Position numbers and translations under genes: made by a program
Notes under the pieces: model-generated
Databases searched by the model: none
What the model saw: only the letters and a program-made list of their open reading frames with translations
What the model was told of the DNA's origin: nothing
Assembly: GCA_963693315.1 (NCBI GenBank)
Contig: OY856187.1
Location: 424,816,429-424,880,428 of the forward strand
Direction: 5' to 3'
From: Diogma glabrata
Taxonomy: Eukaryota > Arthropoda > Insecta > Diptera > Cylindrotomidae
DNA: 64,000 bases
Part shown: positions 24,401 through 36,127 of the stretch, one piece after another
How the letters are laid out: each line of letters begins with the position of its first letter
Numbering within the stretch: position 1 is the first letter of the stretch

Positions 24401-25670
24401 AGCTGATGAAAAACGTGATCTACGCAGGTGAAAAAGTCGAAATTTGAACTTGACCATTTTTGATTTTCCTGAAACTTGGCATATAAGTAGTATGGGCAAA
24501 ATAAAAAATACGACTTATTTTAAAATTTTTTTAAAGTGCATAGTTTGAGCATAGGGGGCACCCCAACATGCATGAAAAATGAAAATTCTGCCAATCCGAT
24601 GTAACTTTGAAATTAAATTGCTCAAGAACGGCTATACCGATTTCATCAAACTTTTTTTTGTTTGATAGATGATTAATTAGTCGTTTGAAAAAAAATTAAT
24701 TTATTGTTTTTATAATTAGTTTTTAAATAAAAATATTAAAAAAACTTTTTTAAAGATGGCGCTAAGGTCAAAGATCAATTGGAATTTAATTAATTTTTTT
24801 TCTGAAAATATTTCTATCCTTATTCTAAAATTTATCAAATTTACAAAGAAGCTAAAATTCTTGTTCTTGAGATATGTATTTAATTTTAAAGATTTTTAGT
24901 TCGATTAAAATTCTAATTGTTCATTATTTTCTCGAACTTCAGTGGTTAAAATTTTTTGATGATAAAAATTGTTCGAAAAAATAATGAACAATTAGAATTT
25001 TAGAATGACTTAAAATCTTTAAAATTAAATATCTCAAGAACACGAATTAACGCCTCTTTGTAAATTTGATATATATTAAAAGAAGGTTAGAACTATATTT
25101 AAAAAATCAAAAAAGTTAAAATTTAATTGATTTTAAAATTTTTTGTTAATGGAAGTTGTTTAAAAAAATGAAGAAAAATTCGAATTTCAGCCGTACTAAA
25201 AATCTTTAAAATTAAATATCTCTATTTTCAGCCTTTTTGTAAATTTGATATATTTTAGAGTAAGGATAGAACTATATTCAGAAAAAAATTAATTAAATCC
25301 CAATTGATCTTTGACCCTAGCGCCATCTTTAAAAAAGTTTTTTTTATATTTTCATTTAAAAACTAATTATAAAAACAATAAATTAATTTTTTTTCAAACG
25401 ACTAATTAATCATCTATCAAACAAAAAAAGTTTGATGAAATCGGTATAGCCGTTCTTGAGCAATTTAATTACAAAGTTACATCAAATTGGCAGAATTTTC
25501 ATTTTCCGTGCATGTTGGGGTGCCCCCTATGCTCAAACTATGCACTTTAAAAAAATTTTAAAATAAGTCGTATTTTTTATTTTGTCCATACTACTTATAT
25601 GCCAAGTTACAGGAAAATCAAAAATGGTCAAGTTTTCACAACTCTGTCTAGAACACGTTTTTCATCTGCT
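24401..25670. mobile_element. Long foldback element, ~455-bp arms
   Basis: The left arm 24401-24855 (gctgatgaaaaacgtg...) and right arm 25215-25670 (...cacgtttttcatctgc) are near-exact reverse complements. Shared landmarks are aacttgaccatttttgattt, catagggggcaccccaacatg, ctcaagaacggctataccga and agatggcgct. The centre (24856-25214) contains a second inverted pair around tgttcattattttctcgaac/gttcgaaaaaataatgaaca plus direct repeats of ctttaaaattaaatatctc. No protein is encoded. It is a snap-back (foldback) transposon or MITE. Confidence 0.85.
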
Positions 25671-28626
25671 ATGAAATAACATGTATTAAATTTATATTCG
25701 TTTACTTTAGCAAACAATAGTGGTCGGTGACTTTGTTGATATTCAACATTCTGGTAAATTTCATTCCACTGCATAATTATTTACTGTAGTTACGAAAATA
25801 TGGATATTGGTAATATTATTAAATTAACTATAATTATTAAAATATTAAACTATGATCTTTTGCAAGTGTTCTGCCTGTAAAGCAATGGTTTATTCATGAT
25901 ACAGCTTTGCATTGAACTGCTTTTATTCACTATATTCACTCGATTAATTTAATTGAATTTTAGATTTAATGGTCTAACCGACCTTACAAAATCGAATAAA
26001 AAATAATTCAGACCAAGGATTAATTCCATGCAAATTATAACTCAATAAAATTAACTCAATATTAAAATATAAACACTTAATTTTTATAACAAAACTTACT
26101 GTTTATAAAAAAGAACAACAAAATCAGACGATGTAAAGGCTTTGTGACTTTAGTCTGTACCTTAAAGATAATTTACTAAAATTACTTTAATTATAAAAAC
26201 TTTACTGATACAGTTTTCATTTGTATATTTAATTTATGCTTTGTGTTATGATTTTCACTACTATTATTATCGTTAACATATCACGATAATTCCGTAAGAT
26301 TCCTTTTAGACGGATGTTGATTCTTTTATATAATTTTTTTATTATAATAATTATACAAAATTATATAGTGCTAAATGATACTTAAGAATATTTGTATTCA
26401 AGGATAGTGGAGATATTTTGGAGATATCTTGAATGCCACCATTATAGTAGATTTCAATTTAAACGGGTCGTTTGTGGCTTTATTTTACAGTATATTATCT
26501 ATCTATCTAAAATAGAAATCCTAGAACACTCAATCGAACCAAAACTCCATCTGTAAAATACAATCTCTTGGATTTGAGATAAGTTACCATATTGAAATCA
26601 TAGTCCGCTCCCATCATTTCTCTTTTTGTTTGACTCGTTTACTGCCATATTTTCTATTTTTATATTAGAACCCCAAAAGACTTTGACATTGAGATATACT
26701 GCAACATTTTGGATTATACCGAGTGTGAAATAATCAGAATAACGATCTAATCAAATCTGTTGTCTCTATGAAATTATATTATAATACTTAGGAAATAGAA
26801 AAATTAATTAATAAATAACTTATAAATTCTTTTATTATTTATTAATTACTTAAACATTTTAATTGAGGCCCGAATATTTTTTTAGCATATCATTTTGTTC
26901 TTATTTTTCAACCCCAAATATGCATTCCAACAATTTACAATACAAAACTTTCAGTCACTATACTCACTTGAGCTTCTGTATTCCTTTAATTTAAATTCCC
27001 ACTATACTTTTTTCCCTTAATTTATTTCTCTAATTATACATTAACTTCTTTTGATTTACAAATCTCATTAATCTTTCAATCGGATTGATTTGATTATACA
27101 TGAATCTATGAATTCAACTTGAATGAATGTATTCCATCTATGCAACAAAACTCTTCGAATGATTAGTATTATTTTTTTTTGCAAATTTATCTTAAATATT
27201 TCTTTATTAACAAAAGAAAATGCAATCATAAAAAAATATAGTACATTTTGTTACAAGAGATGAAAACACGTTTTTCGTGAGTGAAAATTTGTACACGAGA
27301 CGCGTTAACGTGTGGCAACTGCAATTTGTTATTTAACAAAAATTATTTTACACTAGTGGATAAAAATTAAAAATCATATTCACAGGGGTTTAAGCCTTCA
27401 TGAAAATAGACTTTTTATATGCTGTCGGAGAAAAAATTATTTAACTTTGAATGAATTGTAATTATATTTTAAGTTACTGAATCCTTGGAATCACGAATTA
27501 TATTTTTTTTTCGTTTTGTGATTTGATTATTTATGGTGTAGAAAAGAGTGTTACAGAAAAATTAAAGCAATGATAATCTATATGTTTGATGTGTTGCTAC
27601 ATTTATTGATGTAGAATGTGGTTACAGAAAAATTATTCTTTGGAATAAAAAAAATGTGTATAGTCAAGTTATAAATTGTTTAGAACTTTTGCGCTAATAA
27701 GTTCTCAAATGCACTTTAGTGATTTTAAGCCTATTGCTACTTCCTACTTTGTCAATATTCTGATTAAAAATATTATTAACAATAACAGCTTGATTTTTAA
27801 TATCTAGTTGCAGATGTTATCCCAACTGTTTTTTAAAATTAAACATTAATAATCATGAACTAAAATAACGAATAGTATTTTCTATATTTCGATAAAAAAG
27901 ATAGATAGATTGATGATGGTCAATCTTTAATTACTATTATCTTTTTCGTTAAGATAGATATTAATTTAAGATTGCATTTAATTTCTTTGGAATAGTAAAA
28001 TTGAAATGATTTATAGAAGTAAACAAAAGTTCTAAAGCTGGGAGCATATTTAATGTTTACGATTTATACTATAATTATAATGTAGACAATAATTTAAATA
28101 ATTAAAGAATCAATATTTTATGTTCGCACCTTCTAAATTTGTTGGAGTTGAAAGAAGGCGTAATAATTATATCTTATCGATATAATTATTACAAAAGTAA
28201 AAGAGTACAAATATTTGCAAAAAAATTATTTGAAGTTGATTTTGGTATCTCAATATTTTCTAAATAAGTTTTTTAATGTTGAACTAAGGGCTAATCTTTA
28301 GGCTAGTCGCTAGAATATCAAAATTATAATAACAAAATTGAACTTCCTATTTCAAATTGGCGTTGACCACGGGATTGTAATAATGAAACAATGAATTTGC
28401 CTAATAGTTTTTTAATTTCAAACAGCTTCTATTAATTTACAAATCATTTATACGTCGCTGCACGGAGCACTGTTCTCACATATGGGGTGGAGCTTATTAT
28501 AGTAATTTGAACTGATTGGCAATTCAACCCTGACTAATGAGCATTATTCTTTACAGTACAGACGAAATGTGGCTGATCTGACAATTTTCTACAAATACAT
28601 TATGGATGAACGAACTTCTACAGAGA
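25671..28626. other. AT-rich intergenic sequence
   Basis: No gene is recognised over about 3 kb. There is one perfect short hairpin at 28160-28192 (gtaataattatatc, 5-nt loop, gatataattattac). Confidence 0.55.
28160..28192. repeat. Perfect 14-bp hairpin
   Basis: Arms 28160-28173 and 28179-28192 are exact reverse complements with a 5-nt loop (ttatc). It is AT-rich, so chance occurrence is possible in this composition. Confidence 0.6.
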
Positions 28627-28866
28627 TTAAATCAATTTTACCTGAGCTAGCAAACCTACCAGAACAAATGTTGTAGCCCTCATCCTTTTACGGTTCATAT
28701 AAAAAGGTGCGGAACTGTTGCTTTTCAACGTGATTTTTTCAACAGAGTCTCTCATTTCTGCCTTACCTTCATGGGTTTTTCCTGATAGCTTTATAATCCT
28801 CAAAATTTTAAAGTTAGCGTCCATACATTTGTTAGAGAAACATAATTTATTCAAACTTAATCCCAA
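28627..28866 (-). pseudogene. Unidentified repeat-derived coding fragment
   Basis: A 79-codon frame whose middle (EMRDSVEKITLKSNSSAP) matches a translated stretch at 46390-46480 plus strand (EMPDFVKKITLKSDSSKS) inside element C. The match also holds at DNA level. Two diverged copies of one coding segment in repeat-rich DNA suggest a transposon gene, but no domain is recognisable. Confidence 0.45.
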
Positions 28867-29480
28867 ACCCTATTTGGCATAATATCTTTGGATATTCAGA
28901 GACGTTGATTAATAATTTATTATGATTAACACTAAACATGCCTAGCTTAGAATAAAAAAAATTAATCTTTAGCTAATTGTAACACTTAAAAAAACTAATT
29001 AAATTACACGCTTTCTTTGAAAATATGCAGCACACAAAAAAAGTTTGGCGAAAACTTTTTACTAGTTTCAATGCATCAACACCAACAAAACTTAATACAT
29101 AACAACACTTTGTAAGGAAGAGGAACCAAATTATCCTAAAGTTTCGCCAAAAAATATTACTTATAAATCTGAAAACTGTCATTTACGAAGTAGTACGTGT
29201 GAAAACCTATAGTTACCTCAAGTCGGTTATGTTATGGTCATTCGTTTTGTCATAGTCAAACATGGTCAAAACATCAATCCCGGTCTTGTAGCTTACGCTT
29301 TACACATCAATATATCACCTTTTCGATGACAGTCAGGATATGTTAAGATTTCTGTAAAGTGTCAACTAAATACAAATCATTAATGATGAGCCCAGATTAA
29401 GTGATTGCACAGACGACAAAACAACTCCATATGAATTAAACATATAATCTACACACAAATATAATAAATCTAACTCAAGT

Positions 29481-29498
29481 TTTTTTTATACTTACAGA
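29481..29498 (+). promoter_or_regulatory. Probable 3' splice site ahead of the 337-aa gene
   Basis: A pyrimidine tract ending ttatacttacag at 29498 lies 42 bp upstream of the start codon. This suggests the 5' UTR is spliced and the start codon is in the second exon. The upstream exon was not located. Confidence 0.45.
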
Positions 29499-29540
29499 TT
29501 AACTCCATTCACAAATATCAGAAAAGCAACTAAACCAAAA

Positions 29541-30554
29541 ATGTCACTAAAATTAAAATCATCGCTCGTAATCATATTATATCTAATTCAAACAATAAAC
29601 AGCACACCAGCAACCACACCTTCTTTATTAAAACAATCAGAATCTGATCTCATATCATCGATAGACAAAATACAAAAAAAATATAGTGAAAAAACACAAA
29701 CGATAAATAGTGAGCGTGAAAAACAATCTGACAATACATTTTCATCGTCAAATATTAAAAATCATGATGCAATGGAAATAAAACGAAGTGCAAAAGGCTT
29801 TGGAGTACCCTCATCGTTAAATGATGTTAATTTAAAAGGTGAAGGTACTTTTCGTCAAGATAAGATGTTAGGGTATTTTGGATATTATCCACAGCCACAA
29901 CTGTTTCCATATCCAATTCCAACACCAACATATTATCCTTCACAGCAATATTACGAAGACTACTCCAACGAAGTTGGGGATGAGGAAATATTATCACGAG
30001 CCAACGGTCGTCGTCGGCCACAAAACGGGATGAGCACATACGAGAACTCGCCCATTTATTATGTTCGACTACCACCAACACCATATATGTTTGTTCCTGG
30101 TTATGGATACATTTCACAACCGCCAACCATTCAGCCAATGTCACAAATGAATGCTATGCCACATCTGAATCCAATGAACCCATACAATTCTATGAATCAA
30201 ATGGGACATATGACATCAGTTTCACCCATACCATCACCATCATCAATGTCCCCGTTAGGCATAAATCCATTCATCAATTTACCAGTAAATTTCGTTTCAA
30301 ACGGCAAACCTACAAACGTCTACCAATGGTCTGGAACAGGGAACGGTTACCAACCAAATTCATATCCACAATTAGGATATCTACCACAACGACCACAACG
30401 GCCGATTTATAAACAAAAACCATACAATCAAGACTCAAAAATAACACATTTAAAAGGACAATATGTCTTTAATGGACGACCTGAAGATGTTTATGTTTTA
30501 CAAAATCCTTATAACTCAATACAATCGGATCCATCGTTATATCATTATTATTAA
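29541..30554 (+). CDS. Secreted Tyr/Pro/Met-rich protein, 337 aa
   Basis: This is the only complete host-like protein gene in the window, a single uninterrupted frame from ATG to TAA. Residues 1-21 are a basic start, a hydrophobic core and an NS/TP-type cleavage region, i.e. a signal peptide. A charged, low-complexity propeptide-like part follows (~22-82), ending in a KR dibasic site. The rest is rich in Tyr, Pro, Met, Gln and Asn (YYPQPQLFPYPIPTPTYY; SPIYYVRLPPTPYMFVPGYG), as in insect cuticle or other extracellular-matrix proteins. Near the C-terminus a motif is repeated: FVSNGKPTNVYQW (~250) and YVFNGRPEDVYVL (~308). It is likely secreted; its function is not known. It contrasts with its transposon-rich surroundings in having an intact frame, an upstream acceptor site and a downstream poly(A) signal. 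Confidence 0.85.
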   Translation: MSLKLKSSLVIILYLIQTINSTPATTPSLLKQSESDLISSIDKIQKKYSEKTQTINSEREKQSDNTFSSSNIKNHDAMEIKRSAKGFGVPSSLNDVNLKGEGTFRQDKMLGYFGYYPQPQLFPYPIPTPTYYPSQQYYEDYSNEVGDEEILSRANGRRRPQNGMSTYENSPIYYVRLPPTPYMFVPGYGYISQPPTIQPMSQMNAMPHLNPMNPYNSMNQMGHMTSVSPIPSPSSMSPLGINPFINLPVNFVSNGKPTNVYQWSGTGNGYQPNSYPQLGYLPQRPQRPIYKQKPYNQDSKITHLKGQYVFNGRPEDVYVLQNPYNSIQSDPSLYHYY

Positions 30555-30669
30555 ATAACAATAACAACAAATCAAAAAATTTAATTTTAAAACTAATTAT
30601 TTAATCTTAATTTTAATTAATAATAATTTTAAATTTATAAATCAAACGAAAAAAACTAATTTTTTAGTC

Positions 30670-30675
30670 AATAAA
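30670..30675 (+). terminator. Poly(A) signal of the 337-aa gene
   Basis: AATAAA lies 116 bp after the stop codon in an AT-rich 3' UTR. It is the first canonical hexamer downstream. Confidence 0.55.
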
Positions 30676-30679
30676 TTAT

Positions 30680-32462
30680 AATTAGTGTGAATGTTGGCTG
30701 TTTTTTTGCTATTTGTATTATTGGTATGTACTATGTGTTTACGACTGTTATGCGCCGCGGTAAAACTTTATCAATCTAACAATCTCTGGCTGTATAAATA
30801 TTCCCAAATAGCCAATTCTTTGAAATGTTTTCGAATTTCAGTATCCTTTTTCTTCCTCATGGATTTATTACCAGACAGTCTTTGCAGTTCTTTTTGTCAC
30901 ATAAAACATGAGCAAATTAATATAAGTATTGAAACGAATACAACTTAATTATATCAGACGATGCTGGGTGCTGTTTGATTAAAAATTGAATCAAATTCTG
31001 TACTCTGCACCGTGTGTTCGAATTGTTTTCATCCAGGAATATACATGCAAGTTTTATTTGCATTAGATGCATATACGGCAACGGACAATGAGGGATATAT
31101 TCTTGTATTTTGTTTGCCCTATTAGAAATCTGAAAATATCCTTTCATTGATCAAATGAATATAGTTTCAGTTATTCCTTTAATTCTGAGATTTACAATAC
31201 AACTACCACCAAAATATTTTTGAGAAAAATTACCAATAGAAACCACAAAGTATCTGCCAAACGATTCGTTTCTCTTTCCATTCTGATTAATTTTAACTAG
31301 TGTGATGACCTTAATCTTATGCCTTGCCGTTCCTATTGACAATCTATTAGATATACCAGACAGGCTCAAAGTTGAAAGTGCACTCTTTCAAAATGAGTCC
31401 AGTCCATCTCAAATGCCGGGTCTTTGATCGATGTTAACAAGTAATTTTTTAGAAGGAAAGAAGGCCAGGCGTATGCCTTTAACTTACTTTATCACACTTA
31501 ATCCATAGCCTGCTATTTTCAGTTATTTCAGTAGACCGCTAGGTTACAGTTATAATATTGGAATGTTCTCAAGTCACCAAACGTACTAATAAAGCTTATC
31601 CTTTTATACAGTTCTGTATAAATAAGCATGCAAATGTTTAAATATAACGGATATGAACATTCTTGAAGATGAGCAACAGTCGTACATATTGACAATCGTA
31701 TATATTCTTTTAGATTCAGCATCTTCAATGATATGTAGATAAATCAAGTATGTATTCTCATGTTAATACCATAAATTTTTTTAAAATAAACAAATTAAAT
31801 AAGCATCGGAAGACCCTTGCGCGCGCTTAGGTAACTTATACTGGTTAGGAAACTGGATTTATTACTGATCGAAACTAGTAAAAAAAATGTATTTTCGTCA
31901 TTCGTGTTATTTTGTAAGTGGTTAATTATAATAAACATTTAATTTGGAACTTCGTAAAAATGACAATCAACATATATAGTATATACTGCCTAAATGTATG
32001 CCATCTCTATATCGATCAATAAATAATTTATATATTAATCAACTCTTTCAAGCAAATTACGCCCAAATGTTGAATAAACAGAAAAGCTTGCTGATAAAAG
32101 TTACATTTTACAGTAGTACAGTTGCGCTCGTTTTACAATTTATTTTAATAAATTTTTGAATCTCCATCATGGCGTCGAAAAATTCCATCTCCATCATAGC
32201 GTCGAAAAATTATTTCATCAAATCGTGTTATAGAATCGAGAACGATAGATCATAGCACCGAATTTTATTTCATTGAATGATTCATTCAATTGAAAAATCA
32301 CGAAGTCGAAACATCATATCACCGACATTCATTTCGATACTAACGAACGGTATGTCAAAAAGTCTTCAGTGCAATGAGCTTTCAGTATATTAAAGGTTCA
32401 ACAGAAAATCTCGTTATGCGATTTTCGTTGTTGTGATTTTTAGTTCTTTAGTTTTTCAATAA
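30680..32462. other. Intergenic sequence, no gene supported
   Basis: Short frames at 30691, 30917, 31151 and 31528 show no family features. A 24-bp near-duplicate (tctccatcatggcgtcgaaa and tctccatcatagcgtcgaaa) sits at 32161-32211. Confidence 0.5.
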
Positions 32463-32880
32463 TAGTATATAATTTAATTAGGACATGAAGTGCTACTTTT
32501 TGTGTTGAGTCTATTGTTTGGCCGACAAAGGCCATTATAAAGTAATAAATTTTTTGAAATTAATTTTTATTGATTTTAATTCATTAAAATGAACTGAAAT
32601 GCATGCTGTTTTGAACAAATTCATAATCTCATGGTATGGTACTTTATTGCCGCCATAAAAATATGAAATTTACTTTACTGCCGAGGTAAAAAATATGAAA
32701 ATTACTTTGCTGCCGCAGTAAAAATATGAAAGTTATTTTAAAGCCGCCGTAAAAAAATAAAAATGGCGTAAACAGCCGCTTTGATCAAACGTCAAAAAGT
32801 AAGACTTTAACATTCTCTCTAGCGGCAGTAAAGTTAAACTTTACAACCGTTTGCCGAAAAAATTATTTATTATTTTGATT
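32463..32880 (+). mobile_element. MITE-like repeat, copy related to 47645-48178
   Basis: It starts near ttaattaggacatgaagtgc, then ctttttgtgttgagtctat and a ttggccgac/ggccattat step. It contains three to four ~33-bp tandem units of (t)actgccg(c/a)(g)gtaaaaatatgaaa at 32640-32760, and ends aaactttacaaccgtttgccgaaaaaatt. The same order is found inverted at 47645-48178. No coding frame. Confidence 0.65.
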
Positions 32881-33339
32881 TAGTAATTTCGATGGTTTAT
32901 AATTTTATTGTTGTTTTTTATTTTTTGTTGTATTATTTTAAACAAAAAATTAAAAGTCTTTTAATAACATTGATGATATAATATTTTACTTAGAAGGTAT
33001 TAGAAGGTAAGTGCATTAAGATTTGATTTTACAATCTAAAAATAAACAAAAGATAACATAATCTTTTAAGTTGTTTATTTTTCAGAAGCAACATTCAACT
33101 TTAATTTATTCATTTATATCGTGAACTTAATCTGATTTTGACGTTCAGAAATTCAAACAGAAACTTATCTTTCGAGTTTTATATGTTCGAGACTCGAGTT
33201 TTATTTTTATTTTTAAAAATTATAAACCACAAACGTTTTCATTTAATTTGTTTAGTGTTAGACAAGTTCTAGGCTTAATACTTGTTAGCTGGTTACTATA
33301 TTTTTTTTTCGTTGCAAATTAAAGTTGAATTGTGTTTAA

Positions 33340-33884
33340 TTACTTCGGTCTGAAAGACCTAAGTATTACATTCATGAGCTCAAAGTCAAATTCTTACCCC
33401 CACTTTTTTTTGACATTTATCGACGTTTTAGGACCTCCTGATTCTAAAAAAGCAAAAAACAAAAAAAAATGTATGTCTGTTTGCCGGCCGGCCGGCCGGC
33501 CGCCGTCATTACCTACGCTGCAGGGAAAACCGCTGGAGGGATTTCAAAAATTTTTTTTTCTAAAAATAGGTTTACTCAAGGGACAGGTCCGAAAGGACGC
33601 TGTGTTCGATAACTGTACCGGAAGTGTGTCAAAAAAATCATTATGTGTGTCAAAAATAGCAAATTTTCATATTTTTGGCTAAAAAAACGTTCATTTTAAG
33701 TGATTACGAGTAGGAACATTAAATTTGGAGAAATCTTGATGGTAGGGATTGGTATGTGAGATCAAAAAATAGATTATTGCATTATAAGTTTGTCAAAAAA
33801 ATGTTGTCAAGTGTGTCAAAAGAGAGATTTTTATTTATTTTTTTACCTAATTTTTTGGAAAAAAAATAAAATTGATTGTTTGTT
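33340..33884. repeat. Dispersed repeat shared with the 4.3-kb tandem unit
   Basis: Bases 33372-33500 (ttcttacccccactttttttt ... tatgtctgtttgccggccgg) are the reverse complement of 3640-3780. Bases 33560-33840 (gttcgataactgtaccggaagtgtgtc...) are the reverse complement of 1441-1700. In the tandem unit the two blocks are separated by about 1.9 kb; here only about 60 bp. A 116-codon frame across this region is a by-product of the repeat. Confidence 0.7.
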
Positions 33885-34416
33885 TGAAATGATATTTTAT
33901 TATTATTATTGAGAATTATGGCACTATAAGTTTGTTAAAAAAATGTTGTCAAGTGTGTCAAAAGAGAGATTTTTATTTATTTTTACCCAATTTTTTGGAA
34001 AAAATAAAATTGTTTGTTTAAATGAAATTTTATTATTATTAATGAGAATTATGGCATTATAAGCTTGTCAAAAAAATGTTGTCAAGTGTGTCAAAAAATA
34101 ATTTCATTTATTTTTTAGCCAATTTTTTGGAAAAAAAAATGTGGCTGTTTTTAGACGTAAATGTAATTGAACATGGAAATTTTTGAATTTGTTATAGTTT
34201 TTGAAATATTTTTGGAATTTTGAAAAAGTTTGTATTTTTGATTTTGTAATAATTTTTGCAATATTTTTAGAATTTCGGAAAAGTTTGAATTTTTAAGAAT
34301 TTTTGGAATATTATCGGTATTTAGAAAAAGTTTAAATATTTGATTTTATTCTAGTTTTGGAATATTTTTGAAAAAGTTTGATTTTATTTAATTTAACAAT
34401 ATTTTTGGAATTTTGA

Positions 34417-34872
34417 TTATAATTTTCCGGCAACGTTTTGATATTTCGTGTTAGTTTTGTAATATATTTTTAAACAGATATAAAAAATACTTGTACTTTA
34501 ACAGGGAGTTATGTTAAAAAACTAAAAACCATGTCCTCGTGAAAGTTTTTTGCCGAAAACTATATCAAAATCCTTTACCCAGACCGAAGCCTTGATATCT
34601 CAGAGCTGTGAGATTTCAGCCCCTCCATATTTTTTAAGTTAAACTATGGAGGGGCTGAAATCTCAAGCTCTGAGATATCAAGACATCGGTTTTGGTTAAG
34701 GATTTTGATATAGTTTTCGGCATTAAACTTTTATGAGAACATGGTTTTTAGTTTTGGGCAGCGATGTATATCAAACATAAAACTCTTTGTAAAAGCACAA
34801 GTATTTTATCTCTGTTTAAAAATTTATTACAAAACTAACACGAAACATCAATTCGTCGCCGGAAAATTATAA
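34417..34872. mobile_element. 456-bp foldback element nested in element B
   Basis: The ends ttataattttccgg and ccggaaaattataa are exact complements. Pairing continues inward through tttcgtgttagttttgtaat, the aaaactatatcaaaatcctt block, and the near-palindromic centre gagatttcagcccctccata / tatggaggggctgaaatctc. Almost the entire element is one stem. It has no counterpart in the right arm of element B, so it inserted after the arms existed. Confidence 0.8.
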
Positions 34873-35659
34873 CAGATTATATATTAACATAATTTAGTGA
34901 AAAGATGATAAACTCGGTGAAAAACACTTGAAATCAGCAAAAAACATGCAATTGCAAAACATGCGTTGTTTATCACAAGCAAATTTTTATTCATGTTAAT
35001 AGTTCCGTATTTTGAAAGCCACATATAGTTTTACTGCTGTGGTTGTATCTATAATACATAATTAATTGTATTGAAATAAATAAAGTAAAAAAAAAAATTT
35101 GGAAATGAGGTTTTAATTTTGTATATTTATGTATTGGAATTCATTGACATCAATAAAAAAAGTTTCTGCGTTTTTAGTTTTTCTATTTTACCCTGTCTTA
35201 AGATAGAGGTTGATGAAAAATCAAAAAATTGCTCGACCCTGGTGTATTGAAATGGCTCTACAGTCAAAACTACTGAACTGATTTTAATGTTATATAGCTC
35301 AAAATGTAGGTATTGAACAGAGCTAATCAAGATAATAATTCACATTATTTTCACATCCTTAAACACTTTCTTTTAGAAAAATAACGGTAACACATTCAAA
35401 TTCGATTTTCTAGAAATACGTATTTTTTAAATTTTTGATTTTTTATTATGTGAAAGGTACATATGTTACTAATATTGTATAAAAATTCTGAAGGGGAAAA
35501 TTTTTTGTTTTTTTTTTAATTTTATTGCAACACGCCCTAAAACTATTCATCATTAAAAAAGGTGGAGTTAAAAAAGGAACAGCTTTTTTTGGATTTACAT
35601 ATATGTTTTTATAATTAATTTTTAATTTTAACTTAAAATAACTATTTTACACATTTTTA

Positions 35660-35815
35660 TCATTTATTTAATTTTACATTACTAAATTCCGTAGAGTTAG
35701 AATAACGTCTAGCTAAGATTGATCCATCATTTGTAGGCATGTATGAGTGATATCCTCGTGTTCCAGGAATTGTTTTTAAATTGGCGTATCTATCACCCAA
35801 TTGATTTCGTTTTGC
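35660..35815 (-). pseudogene. Transposase-like tail in the left arm of element B
   Basis: The frame ends AKRNQLGDRYANLKTIPGTR, then GYHSYMPTNDGSILARRYSN and STEFSNVKLNK. It matches the tail of the plus-strand gene in the right arm, with only a few substitutions, and more distantly the element A tail (GTQKFHSFVPV). Upstream of 35815 the frame runs into Jockey-derived sequence, so only the last ~50 codons belong to this gene. Confidence 0.75.
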
Positions 35816-35819
35816 AAAC

Positions 35820-36045
35820 AAAGAAATCCCTCTGCATTCTGTCACTATATGACAGTGGTGAGTGAGTGATCTTAACAGTTTGACTGTTTGCAGGCATAAT
35901 GGATTGGATTTCATCCGAACGCTGCTGATGAAGATATTTATAAAAAACAAAGAGATCAGAAAAAATTAACAATTCGTTTAGCACGATTTTGAACAGAGTC
36001 TAAAAAAGCCATTATAGTAACAGATGCAGCCCCCTAAGCTTGGTA
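35820..36045 (-). pseudogene. Jockey-clade LINE C-terminal fragment
   Basis: On the minus strand translation shows VTIMAFLDSVQNRAKRIV and, with stops and shifts, a stretch including NPIHYA and Q(N)AEGFLC. These align with the better-kept copy at 49310-49640 (MLALLDSLQERAMRIVGDQN; NQIHYA). This is the region after the polymerase domain of Jockey-type ORF2. It forms part of the spacer between the arms of element B. Confidence 0.65.
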
Positions 36046-36059
36046 ACAATACTCAGCAT

Positions 36060-36127
36060 AATGCTGCCTGTTAACGATTTGCCAAATTTTAATTGGCCTT
36101 TAATGGTAAAAAGGTTCCCCATCCCTG
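36060..36127. mobile_element. hAT transposon terminus fragment
   Basis: The segment ends taaaaaggttccccatccctg. The reverse complement, CAGGGATGGGGAACCTTTTT, is the classic terminus of Charlie-type hAT elements. Only this end is visible; no transposase is attached. Confidence 0.6.

Noticed and set aside
29827..30144. 105-codon minus-strand gene
   Set aside because: Antisense shadow of the 337-aa secreted protein gene.
30691..30948. Small hydrophobic protein downstream of the 337-aa gene
   Set aside because: It starts just past the poly(A) signal, has no recognisable family, and its hydrophobic start is likely chance in T-rich DNA.
33332..33682. 116-codon protein with a DNCTGSVS motif
   Set aside because: The motif recurs because a non-coding repeat (gttcgataactgtaccggaa) recurs. 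In the tandem unit it appears in an unrelated minus-strand frame with no wider similarity.
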